Source of the DNA: Candidatus Gastranaerophilales bacterium
GTDB taxonomy: Bacteria > Cyanobacteriota > Vampirovibrionia > Gastranaerophilales > Gastranaerophilaceae
Assembly (NCBI GenBank): GCA_900770525.1
Contig: CAAHDT010000028.1
Coordinates: 1 to 49,708, forward strand
Direction: 5' to 3'
Length of the DNA stretch: 49,708 nt
Both the position numbers and the translations under genes were made by a program. The notes under the pieces were generated by a model. The model did no database searches, had not been told where the DNA came from, and saw only the letters and a program-made list of their open reading frames with translations. Positions 43,801-49,708 of this stretch are shown piece by piece. Numbering within the stretch: the first letter of the stretch is position 1; each line of letters begins with the position of its first letter.

Positions 43801-44343
43801 TGCAAGTTGATTATCTTCATCTGTGGACATGTTCAGGTTGTCTGCATCGTTTGCATCTCCACTTGAGTCTGTTTCAAGATCATAAGCAGTAATATTGCTA
43901 TCAGCCATCGCATTTGCCCAATCCAAAAATTCTTTAGGAACATTGACACCTTCACTTGCCATATTCAAGATTTGTTCATAATCATATTGGCTCCAAATAG
44001 GATCTGATGGTTTTTCCGGATTTAAAACAGAATAGTGAATATCATCACCAATAATGCTTGTATTGTTTTTGGCAATTTTTGCTGCAGCAATTATTAATAA
44101 TTCATCGTCGCTAAAATCTTTATATTTATCTTGCTTTTTAAGCGATTCTGCATACCCCTTTAAACGCTTTGAAGGCATTTCTTGTGCAATTTCTCTTAAT
44201 TCTTCGTCAGTATAATCTTTATATTTACTTTGAGTTTTCAAAGACGCAATAATTTCTTGCAATTCAGCCTCGTGTTCTGAATTACTTCTCTCAAAACGAG
44301 CTCTATTAAGATCTTTTCTCAATGAGTCTAAACCCATGCTCAT
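40879..44343 (-). CDS. Giant coiled-coil protein with hydrophobic segment and LEA-like repeats
   Basis: This 1154-residue protein has no family I recognise. Residues 35-57 and 67-89 are a tandem repeat (KYKDYTDEELREIA-type). Residues about 222-300 and 480-550 are a second duplication sharing SVSDxDM followed by a coiled coil. A Ser/Thr/Asp-rich spacer (about 395-450) and more coiled coils (about 700-780) follow. Residues about 890-955 are hydrophobic (LTGLALMLMPWSAAAG, then a glycine-rich stretch), then a KEVAKEAVTE-type 11-mer region (957-1040), and a basic tail. There is no signal peptide. This layout (coiled coils plus a central hydrophobic pair) recalls secreted translocator-type proteins, by analogy only. 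A FliA/SigD-like promoter lies upstream. Confidence 0.8.
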   Translation of the reverse strand: MSMGLDSLRKDLNRARFERSNSEHEAELQEIIASLKTQSKYKDYTDEELREIAQEMPSKRLKGYAESLKKQDKYKDFSDDELLIIAAAKIAKNNTSIIGDDIHYSVLNPEKPSDPIWSQYDYEQILNMASEGVNVPKEFLDWANAMADSNITAYDLETDSSGDANDADNLNMSTDEDNQLARQQKLVRYASKAEQQGAFLEQANRTIQSDKTDIEDNRANLEREQAQAAEKIQKLTEEYNILNQKIANGESVSDADMQRFKELGTILNVQQQELMTKSKNFEAELKTLVSQMNSFNTVASVNDNINDELANLSLLYSGEEGGKRHSYTQAMLNSVVVGDVAAYAYMVQGMNITTTATTISNNLQVLTNNFKASLNNNLDVANNFNIKANNNNSKANVENNTDTNNQATLSATDEVSTDTVDETSDTSDVSETSDVQDGAETTQDSEEVAMQKYIEDCSSKSSEMQTQKDSVTALKNQVQDLQKSRLADTVRSTAEFNKSLKSLEKLIGRIRNADSVSDKDMAEFQSLSSVLDSQNGTIATDMQAKIELLDGFSSAVKSSLEFSNETSDYADNVVEAGKAYAQEHIKYSVMMLRMASSKSEKYDILYGKSGESIARDVIDNGEALANQAIEAQNFLNSTAGLQTFAGQYSGQLTEKLSANDAKVTPLADEFEQIVAEKSNNTNNADNSDKTNSTSKKEEATQDDINNVEDKGRSADKEAKEAKRDGQEALSDKEKCERDIKKNTMQMKQTKSQINKLTKENISNNVQIAQLHNQAENEAKLAAEEGSANSDSGLTSRSSNSTSTTSSAEEHLAIIDTLTAQSEKLGTQVTTNGSTINVLVAKSERTNKAIAKSYNAKYKYALQEQKQKEEDAQKDQKVIQTVTDVGKLFTTTKLTGLALMLMPWSAAAGTIMYNIGKYGEITSYVTNASLNVAQGNLLGAGINLGAAALSFASAAPTSSAATEGVKESAKEGLKEAGKEAGKEVATETGKEVAKEAVTETSKEAVKDVATEGAKEVAKDVGAETVKDATTEIVKDTTSTTLQSSVQSIAPDGLGVFSSTVSTAGVGEAMKEVSEKVSQQIAAEAAKTAAKEQMKNTVKNTLVSTAQQSLLKYGEKLQQKDTTTDKKKKVLTEFERKRRNEIRKGIEKIKKTMNAK

Positions 44344-44382
44344 AATAATTTGCGCCTTTCATCCTGATATATTCCATTTCTT

Positions 44383-44410
44383 ATATCGGCTGAATTTCAT
44401 AAAAACTTTA
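44383..44410 (-). promoter_or_regulatory. FliA/SigD (sigma-28)-type promoter of the giant coiled-coil gene
   Basis: On the minus strand TAAAGTTT (44410-44403) matches the sigma-28 -35 box fully, and GCCGATAT (44390-44383) matches the Bacillus SigD -10 box fully. TAAA and GCCG are 16 bases apart, within the 14-16 used by SigD. The start would be near 44374, about 30 bases before the ATG. Confidence 0.75.
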
Positions 44411-44442
44411 GGATTAAATGCCTTTTGTGAAGTATTTGTAAC

Positions 44443-44474
44443 AAAAAAGGGCGCCGAAAAAATTTTCGGCGCCC
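44443..44474 (-). terminator. Terminator of the thioredoxin gene
   Basis: GGGCGCCGAAAA and TTTTCGGCGCCC form a perfect stem, followed by TTTTTTG on the minus strand, 17 bases after the trxA stop. Confidence 0.93.
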
Positions 44475-44491
44475 TCACACTTATAAAAATT

Positions 44492-44815
44492 CTACATATG
44501 TTTTTCAATATTTGAAATAATTGAAGACTTCGGCATTAAACCAACAAGTCTTTCAACAGCTTTTCCATTTTTGAAAACTAACAAACTTGGCAAGCCGCTT
44601 ATCGCATAATCTTTTGCAGTTTTTAAGTTTTCATCAGTGTTAAGCTTTACAAATTTCACCTTGTCACCCAATTCGCCGGCAACTTCATCTAATACAGGTC
44701 CGAGTTTTCTGCAAGGACCACACCAAGTTGCCCAAAAATCAACGACTACCGGTTTGTCACAATTTAAAACTTCGGATTCAAATGTAGAATCATTAATATC
44801 AATAGCATTGGACAT
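44492..44815 (-). CDS. trxA: Thioredoxin
   Basis: A classic small dithiol protein of 107 residues that reduces disulfides in the cytoplasm. The active site is VDFWATWCGPCRKLGPVLDEVA (residues 25-46) with the WCGPC redox pair. The cis-Pro motif ISGLPSLLVFKNG is near 72-84. The C terminus is standard. AAGGAG precedes the ATG. It is a single gene with its own terminator, divergent from the exonuclease gene. No thioredoxin reductase is in the window. Confidence 0.97.
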   Translation of the reverse strand: MSNAIDINDSTFESEVLNCDKPVVVDFWATWCGPCRKLGPVLDEVAGELGDKVKFVKLNTDENLKTAKDYAISGLPSLLVFKNGKAVERLVGLMPKSSIISNIEKHM

Positions 44816-44912
44816 ATCTGAATACTCCTTTATTTTCTAGTTTCATGCCTGTATTCTACCACAGAATTTATTTTTGTGCTATTATCTCAGTAGGATATTA
44901 TAGGGTAAGAAA

Positions 44913-45830
44913 ATGGTAAGAAAAAAGATAATTGAAATAGTTTTGGATACTGAAACTACCGGATTGGACTATACAAAAGAGAAAATGGTTGAATTTGCCG
45001 CTGTAAGGTTAGAAAACGGCAAAATTAAAGACGAATTTCAAACACTAATCAATCCGAAACAACATATTAGAAAATCAAGTATTGCAATCCACGGCATAAC
45101 TGCCGATATGGTACAAGACGCACCAACAGAAGAAGAAGCAATGCCAAAGATTATGGAATTCATTCAGGATTACCCGATTGTTGCTCATAATGCGATTTTT
45201 GACTATACATTTATAAATGAAGCAAGTAAAAGAGTTTTCGGGCAAGAAATCAACAATCCGAGAATAGATTCCCAACAAATGTTTAAAGAGATTTATCCGG
45301 ATTTGGAATCTCATGGTTTGGAAGCACTAACAACTAAATTTAAAGTTCCGCTAACAAACCATCACAGAGCTATGGCAGATACAATGGGACTTGCTTTAGC
45401 TTATCCGAAACTAAAAAAATTATACCTTCAAAAATACGATTGGGAAAACAAACAACTTGATAATGTTGAATATTTGTTTGAAAGATACTTAAGAATTCAG
45501 CAAACAGTAACAACTCTACAATCAGAATTACAAGATTTGAAGTCTGTATTTAAACTATACTTTGAACAAGGCGGACAGCCTATAGTTTCTCAGTCCGGAG
45601 AAACTCTTGTTTATAACTCAAAACAAACTTTCGGATATGACTTTAACCAGATTAAAGATGTATTGGAAGAAGTCGGAGCTTTTGAAAAAGCGGTTAAGAT
45701 TAATACCGGATTTGTAGACAGACTCGTTGGCGGATGCAGATTAGACGAAGAAAAAAGAGAGATAATCAAAGATGCTCGTCACGAATTAACCGAAACTCGT
45801 AATATACAAATAATTAAGGCAGGAAAATAA
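44913..45830 (+). CDS. DnaQ-like 3'-5' exonuclease
   Basis: A 305-residue DEDDh exonuclease like the epsilon proofreading subunit. Motifs are IVLDTETTGLD (Asp and Glu, residues about 9-19), IVAHNAIFDYTFI near 88-100, and NHHRAMADTMGLALAY near 149-164 with His and Asp. After the catalytic domain (1-170) a helical, coiled-coil-like region (about 185-235) and a further C-terminal part (to 305) follow; these are not typical of plain epsilon and could bind a partner. AGGGTAAG precedes the ATG. The OPA transporter follows 2 bases later. Confidence 0.88.
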   Translation: MVRKKIIEIVLDTETTGLDYTKEKMVEFAAVRLENGKIKDEFQTLINPKQHIRKSSIAIHGITADMVQDAPTEEEAMPKIMEFIQDYPIVAHNAIFDYTFINEASKRVFGQEINNPRIDSQQMFKEIYPDLESHGLEALTTKFKVPLTNHHRAMADTMGLALAYPKLKKLYLQKYDWENKQLDNVEYLFERYLRIQQTVTTLQSELQDLKSVFKLYFEQGGQPIVSQSGETLVYNSKQTFGYDFNQIKDVLEEVGAFEKAVKINTGFVDRLVGGCRLDEEKREIIKDARHELTETRNIQIIKAGK

Positions 45831-45832
45831 AT

Positions 45833-47236
45833 ATGTCAAATAAATTTATTGAATTCTTCAAGGAACCGCCTTTTGCGGAACCTATTCAGGACGAAGAAAA
45901 AGTAAAAAAAATGTACTCACATTTTCGCTGGAGAATTTTTTATTCCAGTTTTATCGCATACGTAGTTTTTCACTTATGCAGAAAAAACATTGCAGTAGCT
46001 CTTCCGGCAATGGGAGAAGCATTACACCTATCTAATACCGAATTAGGTTTGTTAGGTTCAACCCTATATATAACATACGGTATAGGTAAATTTGTAAACG
46101 GTGTTATTGCGGATAAGGCTAATGTTCGAACATTTTTACCAACAGCGTTGATATTATCTGCTATCTGCAACATCTTGTTTGTTCTTAGTGCAATATTCGT
46201 AACTCCGGGACATATAAGTTTCTTCGGATTGCCATCTGCAACTATTTTGTTGTGGTTATTGGCATTTTTCTGGGGGGCTAACGGATGGTTTCAGTCTTGT
46301 GGATTTCCACCTGTTGCCAAAAGTTTATCATACTGGTTCTCAAACTCTGAGCGTGGTACAAAATGGTCATTGTGGTCAACATCACACCAAATCGGGGTGT
46401 TTGCTGCAGTAACATTATCAGGTGTTGTTATTGAAAAATTCGGATGGATGGGAGCTTTTTACATTCCTGCTATCATATGTATTATAACAGGTTTGTGGTT
46501 ATTTAACCGTTTAAGAGATAAACCGCAAACATTAGGGTTACCCGATATTGAAAAATACAATAACGAACCTGTTCCGGAAAATTGCAAAGAAGAGGAAGAC
46601 GAGGACAACCGGTCTTATTTCCAAATATTTAAAGAGCACATTTTGTGTAATCCTGTAATATGGATGCTTGCAATTGCATATATTTTCGTATACATTATTC
46701 GATTCGGAACAGAAGATTGGTTGGTAAAATATTTGGTAGAAGTTAAGGGAAATTCTTTAACTCTCGCAAGTACAAAATTGAGTTCATTGGCACTTGTTGG
46801 AGCTATGGGAGCAATATGCGCAGGTGTTATATCAGATAAAATATACAAGGGCAACAGAACTCCAATTAACATTGTATTTTTAATTTGTTTGATTATGAGT
46901 TTGTTAGCTTTTGCAGCAAACCCTGCATCAAACAATGTTATGGACTATGTTTATGCTGCAATGATAGGAACTTTCACCGCAGGCCCTCAGATGTTAATCG
47001 GTGGCTTATGCGCAGTAGAAAGTAGCTCAAAGAAGGTTGCCTCTGCATCAATTGGCTTTACTGGAGTGTTTGGCTATATTGGAGCTGCGCTATCATCAGG
47101 TGGAACCGGTGTTGTAGTAGATAAATTCGGATGGAATGGTGCAATTGCATTTTGGATGATATCAACTATGATTTGCGTTGTAATTTGTACGATTCTTTTA
47201 ATCTACGAACAGATTAGAAAGAAATGTAAGGCGTAG
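45833..47236 (+). CDS. OPA-family MFS antiporter (GlpT/UhpT-like)
   Basis: A 467-residue inner-membrane transporter with 12 helices of the organophosphate:phosphate antiporter family. Family marks are the N-terminal FHLCRKNIAVALPAM (with an Arg important for phosphate binding), GLLGSTLYITYGIGKFVNGVIAD, and FFWGANGWFQSCGFPPVAKSLSYWFS. It could carry glycerol 3-phosphate or hexose phosphate. It follows the exonuclease gene by 2 bases, so both are probably in one transcript, and a terminator comes 25 bases after its stop. No sensor or kinase genes sit beside it. Confidence 0.9.
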   Translation: MSNKFIEFFKEPPFAEPIQDEEKVKKMYSHFRWRIFYSSFIAYVVFHLCRKNIAVALPAMGEALHLSNTELGLLGSTLYITYGIGKFVNGVIADKANVRTFLPTALILSAICNILFVLSAIFVTPGHISFFGLPSATILLWLLAFFWGANGWFQSCGFPPVAKSLSYWFSNSERGTKWSLWSTSHQIGVFAAVTLSGVVIEKFGWMGAFYIPAIICIITGLWLFNRLRDKPQTLGLPDIEKYNNEPVPENCKEEEDEDNRSYFQIFKEHILCNPVIWMLAIAYIFVYIIRFGTEDWLVKYLVEVKGNSLTLASTKLSSLALVGAMGAICAGVISDKIYKGNRTPINIVFLICLIMSLLAFAANPASNNVMDYVYAAMIGTFTAGPQMLIGGLCAVESSSKKVASASIGFTGVFGYIGAALSSGGTGVVVDKFGWNGAIAFWMISTMICVVICTILLIYEQIRKKCKA

Positions 47237-47261
47237 ATTTTAGAATTGAATAATACTTGAA

Positions 47262-47286
47262 GGACGATGTTAAATCGTCCTTTTTT
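47262..47286 (+). terminator. Terminator of the exonuclease-OPA unit
   Basis: GGACGAT and ATCGTCC pair as a 7-bp stem with a short loop, followed by six T residues, 25 bases after the transporter stop. Confidence 0.88.
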
Positions 47287-47390
47287 AATGAAATTGTCAA
47301 ATAGCCCAACTGAATAAGACCTTGTGGCAATGTTTATCAAACAAAATAAAGTACATAATCAGGTATAAGTTTGTTTTTTAAACTTTTTTT

Positions 47391-47413
47391 CGGGTATTTT
47401 GAATAAAAACCCG
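47391..47413 (+). other. Leader hairpin of the SLH gene
   Basis: CGGGT and ACCCG enclose TTTT/AAAA pairs, a 9-bp hairpin with one bulge, directly after a run of seven T residues and 22 bases before the ATG. It may stabilise the mRNA of this likely abundant protein. Confidence 0.45.
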
Positions 47414-47434
47414 CCACAACACAAGGAGGTAAAA

Positions 47435-49471
47435 ATGACAATTAAAAAACTTACTGTGGCAGCTGCAATTGCCGTTGGAATAGCAACGTGTTCCTTGAAT
47501 CAAGCAATGGCAGCTTGTCCTTGTACACAACAACCTGTACAACAAGCACCGTGTGCTGAACAATTACCTGTAGTAACAGGTCCGGCATGTCCGTGTACGA
47601 AAACACCAACATGCGACAAATGTAAAAAATCTTTTGATGATTGCGACTGCAAAAAAGCAGATCCTTGCAATGATCCGTGTGAAAAACCTAAAAACGATTG
47701 CGGATGTGAGAACGAAAACTTAGGTTGTGATGCGCCTGCGGTTCCATCTTGCGCTGTTTGCCCAGGAACAGGCAAACCTGACAGAAAGGATATGAAACAA
47801 GTGTACGGTTATCCGAATGCCATTTATGGCGCGAATAACTATATGGGAGAACCTGCAAATTCAATCCTTTCAACAGAAACTACCGCAACAGGTGCCGCTC
47901 CGACTATGTCTTCTGCAATTAACGGAACAACAGTTTCTTCTCAAGGACAAATTACCGGAGCTGCAACTCAAATGCCTTGCTTAGGCGAAGACCCTACCCG
48001 TCACAACGGTATTCCTATTGAACGTAACGAAAGAATAATGGACGGAAATAATTGTCCTGTAGATATTCAAACAGAAAACTCTATGCAGGCAATCAAAAAG
48101 ACTCTTGTCCCTTTCGATATGAAAGCTGCTCTGGGAAATGCAATAACAGGGGCAGCGGCTCCAACCTCAATGGGGTGCATGTTCCCTGATGTTCCTAACG
48201 GATATTGGGCTGCCTGCGATATCGACAAACTTGCAATTAATAACGTTGTAGTCGGCTACCCTGACGGAATGTTCAAACCTGGTAGAGATATTACTCGTGC
48301 CGAATTTGCGACAATGTTAGTTAAAGGTTTCAATCTTGATGACTGCGGTATGCCTCAAAAAGCTTTGTTCAAAGATGTTCCACAACACAACTGGGCAAAT
48401 GCAGCTATCGCGAAAGCTGTTGACGAAGACTTGTTAGCAGGTTACCCTAACGGCAGATTTGAACCAAACCACAAAGTTACAAGAGCCGAAGCTTTAACTT
48501 CAATCGCAAAAGGTATGACTTGTGACATTGATGAATGTAGAGCAAATGAAATCTTATCCAAGTATGCAGACGGTAACACCGTTCCAAACTGGGCTAGAAT
48601 TCCGGTTGCAAAATCACTTGAAAATGGTGCTCTAAAAGATTCACCAAATCCTAATATGATATTCCCGAACAGAGAAGCTTCTCGTGCTGATATCGCTTCA
48701 ATGATGCAAACAGTTCGTGTAGCCCTCGGTTACGATACAAATCCAAAAACAGCAAACGAAATTTGTCCTGTATGCCCTACTGACAAACAAGCGTTTGTTG
48801 AAAACGAAGATATTGTTAAAATCCCAACACTTAAAGTTAAAATGATAGACCAATTAACAGCAAAATCATCTCACGTTGGTCAATACTTCAGAGCAAACAC
48901 TCTTGAAGATATTACAATCAACGGCGTAACTTATCCTTGCGGTTCAACCGTAACAGGTCAAGTTGTTGAAGTTATTCGTCCATCAGGATGTAACAAAGGT
49001 GCTTTAAAATTATCATTTACAAGCATTAAAAACGGCGATTGCAAAGCAAACTTGCCAAAACAAATCTTGCAAGCTCAAGTTAACAAATCAAAACAAGTTA
49101 ACCCTGTTGCAAGACTCGTAGAAGCTCCGTTCACCCTAGCAGGTTCATTAGTAGGTGTTGTCGGCAGAACAACCGGCGGTGCTATCGCTAACCTTGGTAA
49201 CGCCGTAGAAAACGTATCTAATGATGCTGGCTATATGTTAGGACACGTATTCCAAGGTAAATTTGGTGCAGCTGCAAGAAATCTTGGAGATGGTTTGTGG
49301 GAAACTGTTAAGGCTCCTATCGACATCACAAGAACAGCCGTATCAGGTACAGTTGGTTTATTCCAAACAACAGGCGACGAATTTGCTTACCTTGTAGACC
49401 CTAAGGGATATAAAATCTCTGCAGTTAATCCAAGAGAACACGTTACTATTGCCTTCGGCTGTAATGAATAA
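47435..49471 (+). CDS. Secreted SLH-domain protein with a Cys-rich N-terminal region
   Basis: A 678-residue envelope protein. A signal peptide (1-26, ending NQAMA) is followed by a Cys-rich region (28-109) with about 16 Cys in CPC, CxxCK and DCDCK motifs. Three SLH domains follow (about 249-305, 311-370, 377-435), with the FPDVPNGYWA, GYPDGMFKPGRDITRAEFA and GYPNGRFEPNHKVTRAEA pattern that binds cell-wall polymers. The C-terminal part (about 455-678) has a beta-rich section and Gly-rich helices. The start is at 47435, after a full AAGGAGG; the 12-codon upstream extension has none. It may link the wall and outer membrane, as cyanobacterial SLH proteins do. It has a leader hairpin and its own terminator. 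Confidence 0.9.
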   Translation: MTIKKLTVAAAIAVGIATCSLNQAMAACPCTQQPVQQAPCAEQLPVVTGPACPCTKTPTCDKCKKSFDDCDCKKADPCNDPCEKPKNDCGCENENLGCDAPAVPSCAVCPGTGKPDRKDMKQVYGYPNAIYGANNYMGEPANSILSTETTATGAAPTMSSAINGTTVSSQGQITGAATQMPCLGEDPTRHNGIPIERNERIMDGNNCPVDIQTENSMQAIKKTLVPFDMKAALGNAITGAAAPTSMGCMFPDVPNGYWAACDIDKLAINNVVVGYPDGMFKPGRDITRAEFATMLVKGFNLDDCGMPQKALFKDVPQHNWANAAIAKAVDEDLLAGYPNGRFEPNHKVTRAEALTSIAKGMTCDIDECRANEILSKYADGNTVPNWARIPVAKSLENGALKDSPNPNMIFPNREASRADIASMMQTVRVALGYDTNPKTANEICPVCPTDKQAFVENEDIVKIPTLKVKMIDQLTAKSSHVGQYFRANTLEDITINGVTYPCGSTVTGQVVEVIRPSGCNKGALKLSFTSIKNGDCKANLPKQILQAQVNKSKQVNPVARLVEAPFTLAGSLVGVVGRTTGGAIANLGNAVENVSNDAGYMLGHVFQGKFGAAARNLGDGLWETVKAPIDITRTAVSGTVGLFQTTGDEFAYLVDPKGYKISAVNPREHVTIAFGCNE

Positions 49472-49506
49472 TTAAAGCTGACCCAAATAGTCATTCGTAC
49501 GTCTGG

Positions 49507-49538
49507 GAACGCCGCTCAATGAGCGGCGTTCTTTTTTT
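49507..49538 (+). terminator. Terminator of the SLH gene
   Basis: GAACGCCGCTC and GAGCGGCGTTC form a perfect 11-bp stem with a 3-base loop, followed by seven T residues, 36 bases after the stop codon. Confidence 0.95.
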
Positions 49539-49628
49539 CAAGGATGGTTAAAAAAATAATCCACTTTGAATTTCTATTATAAAAAAATACAATTATTACA
49601 AAATGTAACAAAACATGTTCTACATGAT

Positions 49629-49664
49629 TAAAGATTTTCCCAAATCGTGCCGTACCTTATACTA
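49629..49664 (+). promoter_or_regulatory. Promoter of the final gene, with a sigma-28-like TAAA-N16-GCCG
   Basis: TAAA (49629-49632) and GCCG (49649-49652) are 16 bases apart, the same spacing as at 44383-44410, but the rest of the -10 (GCCGTACC) is poorer. A sigma-70-like TATACT at 49659-49664 could be used instead. Confidence 0.35.
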
Positions 49665-49691
49665 AGGAAATTACAAGAAAGGGACTAAGTC

Positions 49692-49708
49692 ATGGGTATG
49701 GCAGCATC
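49692..49708 (+). CDS. Start of a gene cut by the window end
   Basis: An ATG with AAAGGGA 8-10 bases upstream opens a frame reading MGMAAS before the window ends. It follows the SLH terminator and its own promoter. From memory this start resembles a group of unknown proteins in Gastranaerophilales-type genomes, but six residues prove nothing. Confidence 0.5.

Overview
The window is AT-rich chromosomal DNA from a bacterium with a two-membrane envelope. The best guess is a non-photosynthetic cyanobacterial relative of the Gastranaerophilales / Vampirovibrionia type. This is inferred from a combination of features: an LktA-like filamentous adhesin, an SLH-domain envelope protein, AMIN-domain amidase, PilT, a pilin-like protein with a VDVNG...PNTWGKDVFG tail, and low GC. 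No rRNA gene or other decisive marker is present. Coding density is high, with many short gaps, overlaps and convergent gene ends, and no intact prophage, insertion sequence or CRISPR array was seen.

Layout. 1-1.2 kb: a broken tRNA-Gly(TCC) half, an orphan tail-anchored protein and tRNA-Gln(TTG). 1.2-8.4 kb (minus strand): a large secreted adhesin with an Asp-rich stalk and a C-terminal PilZ domain, a MOP-type flippase, PilT and a small companion. 8.5-14 kb: recF, yraN, queF, a small ferredoxin, deoB, pth and an HTH regulator. 13.8-26.7 kb: murI (apparently without a normal start codon), an AMIN amidase, a TPR protein, comEC, rpiB, a GNAT enzyme, queE, a DnaJ-like protein, an ArsB/NhaD-type permease, a free-standing MshEN-like protein and an asparaginase. 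26.7-28.3 kb: three tandem paralogous small membrane proteins, then a 205-bp MITE-like element. 28.3-32.2 kb: the rny-ymdB-PHP-pilin-like operon. 32.5-39.4 kb: an M20 peptidase, a phosphohexomutase, a membrane glycosyltransferase and radA. 39.4-44.4 kb: two large unknown proteins, one of 1154 residues with a near-consensus FliA/SigD-type promoter. 44.5-49.7 kb: thioredoxin, a DnaQ-like exonuclease, an OPA transporter, a Cys-rich SLH protein, and the first codons of another gene.

Themes. Surface and adhesion: adhesin, flippase, SLH protein, pilin-like protein, PilT. DNA uptake and recombination: PilT, ComEC, RecF, RadA. RNA turnover: RNase Y, YmdB, a PHP phosphatase, Pth. Queuosine precursor: QueE, QueF. 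Possible c-di-GMP reception: the PilZ domain with both binding motifs on the adhesin and the MshEN-like domain at 25.0 kb. Several small genes appear to be transcribed leaderless, with TATAAT six or seven bases before the ATG.

The most unusual items are the adhesin-PilZ fusion, the FliA/SigD-like promoter on the giant coiled-coil protein, the ATT-start candidate of murI, the leaderless paralog triplet with a 79-base identical patch, and the free-standing MshEN-like protein. All assignments come from reading the sequence; no database search was run.
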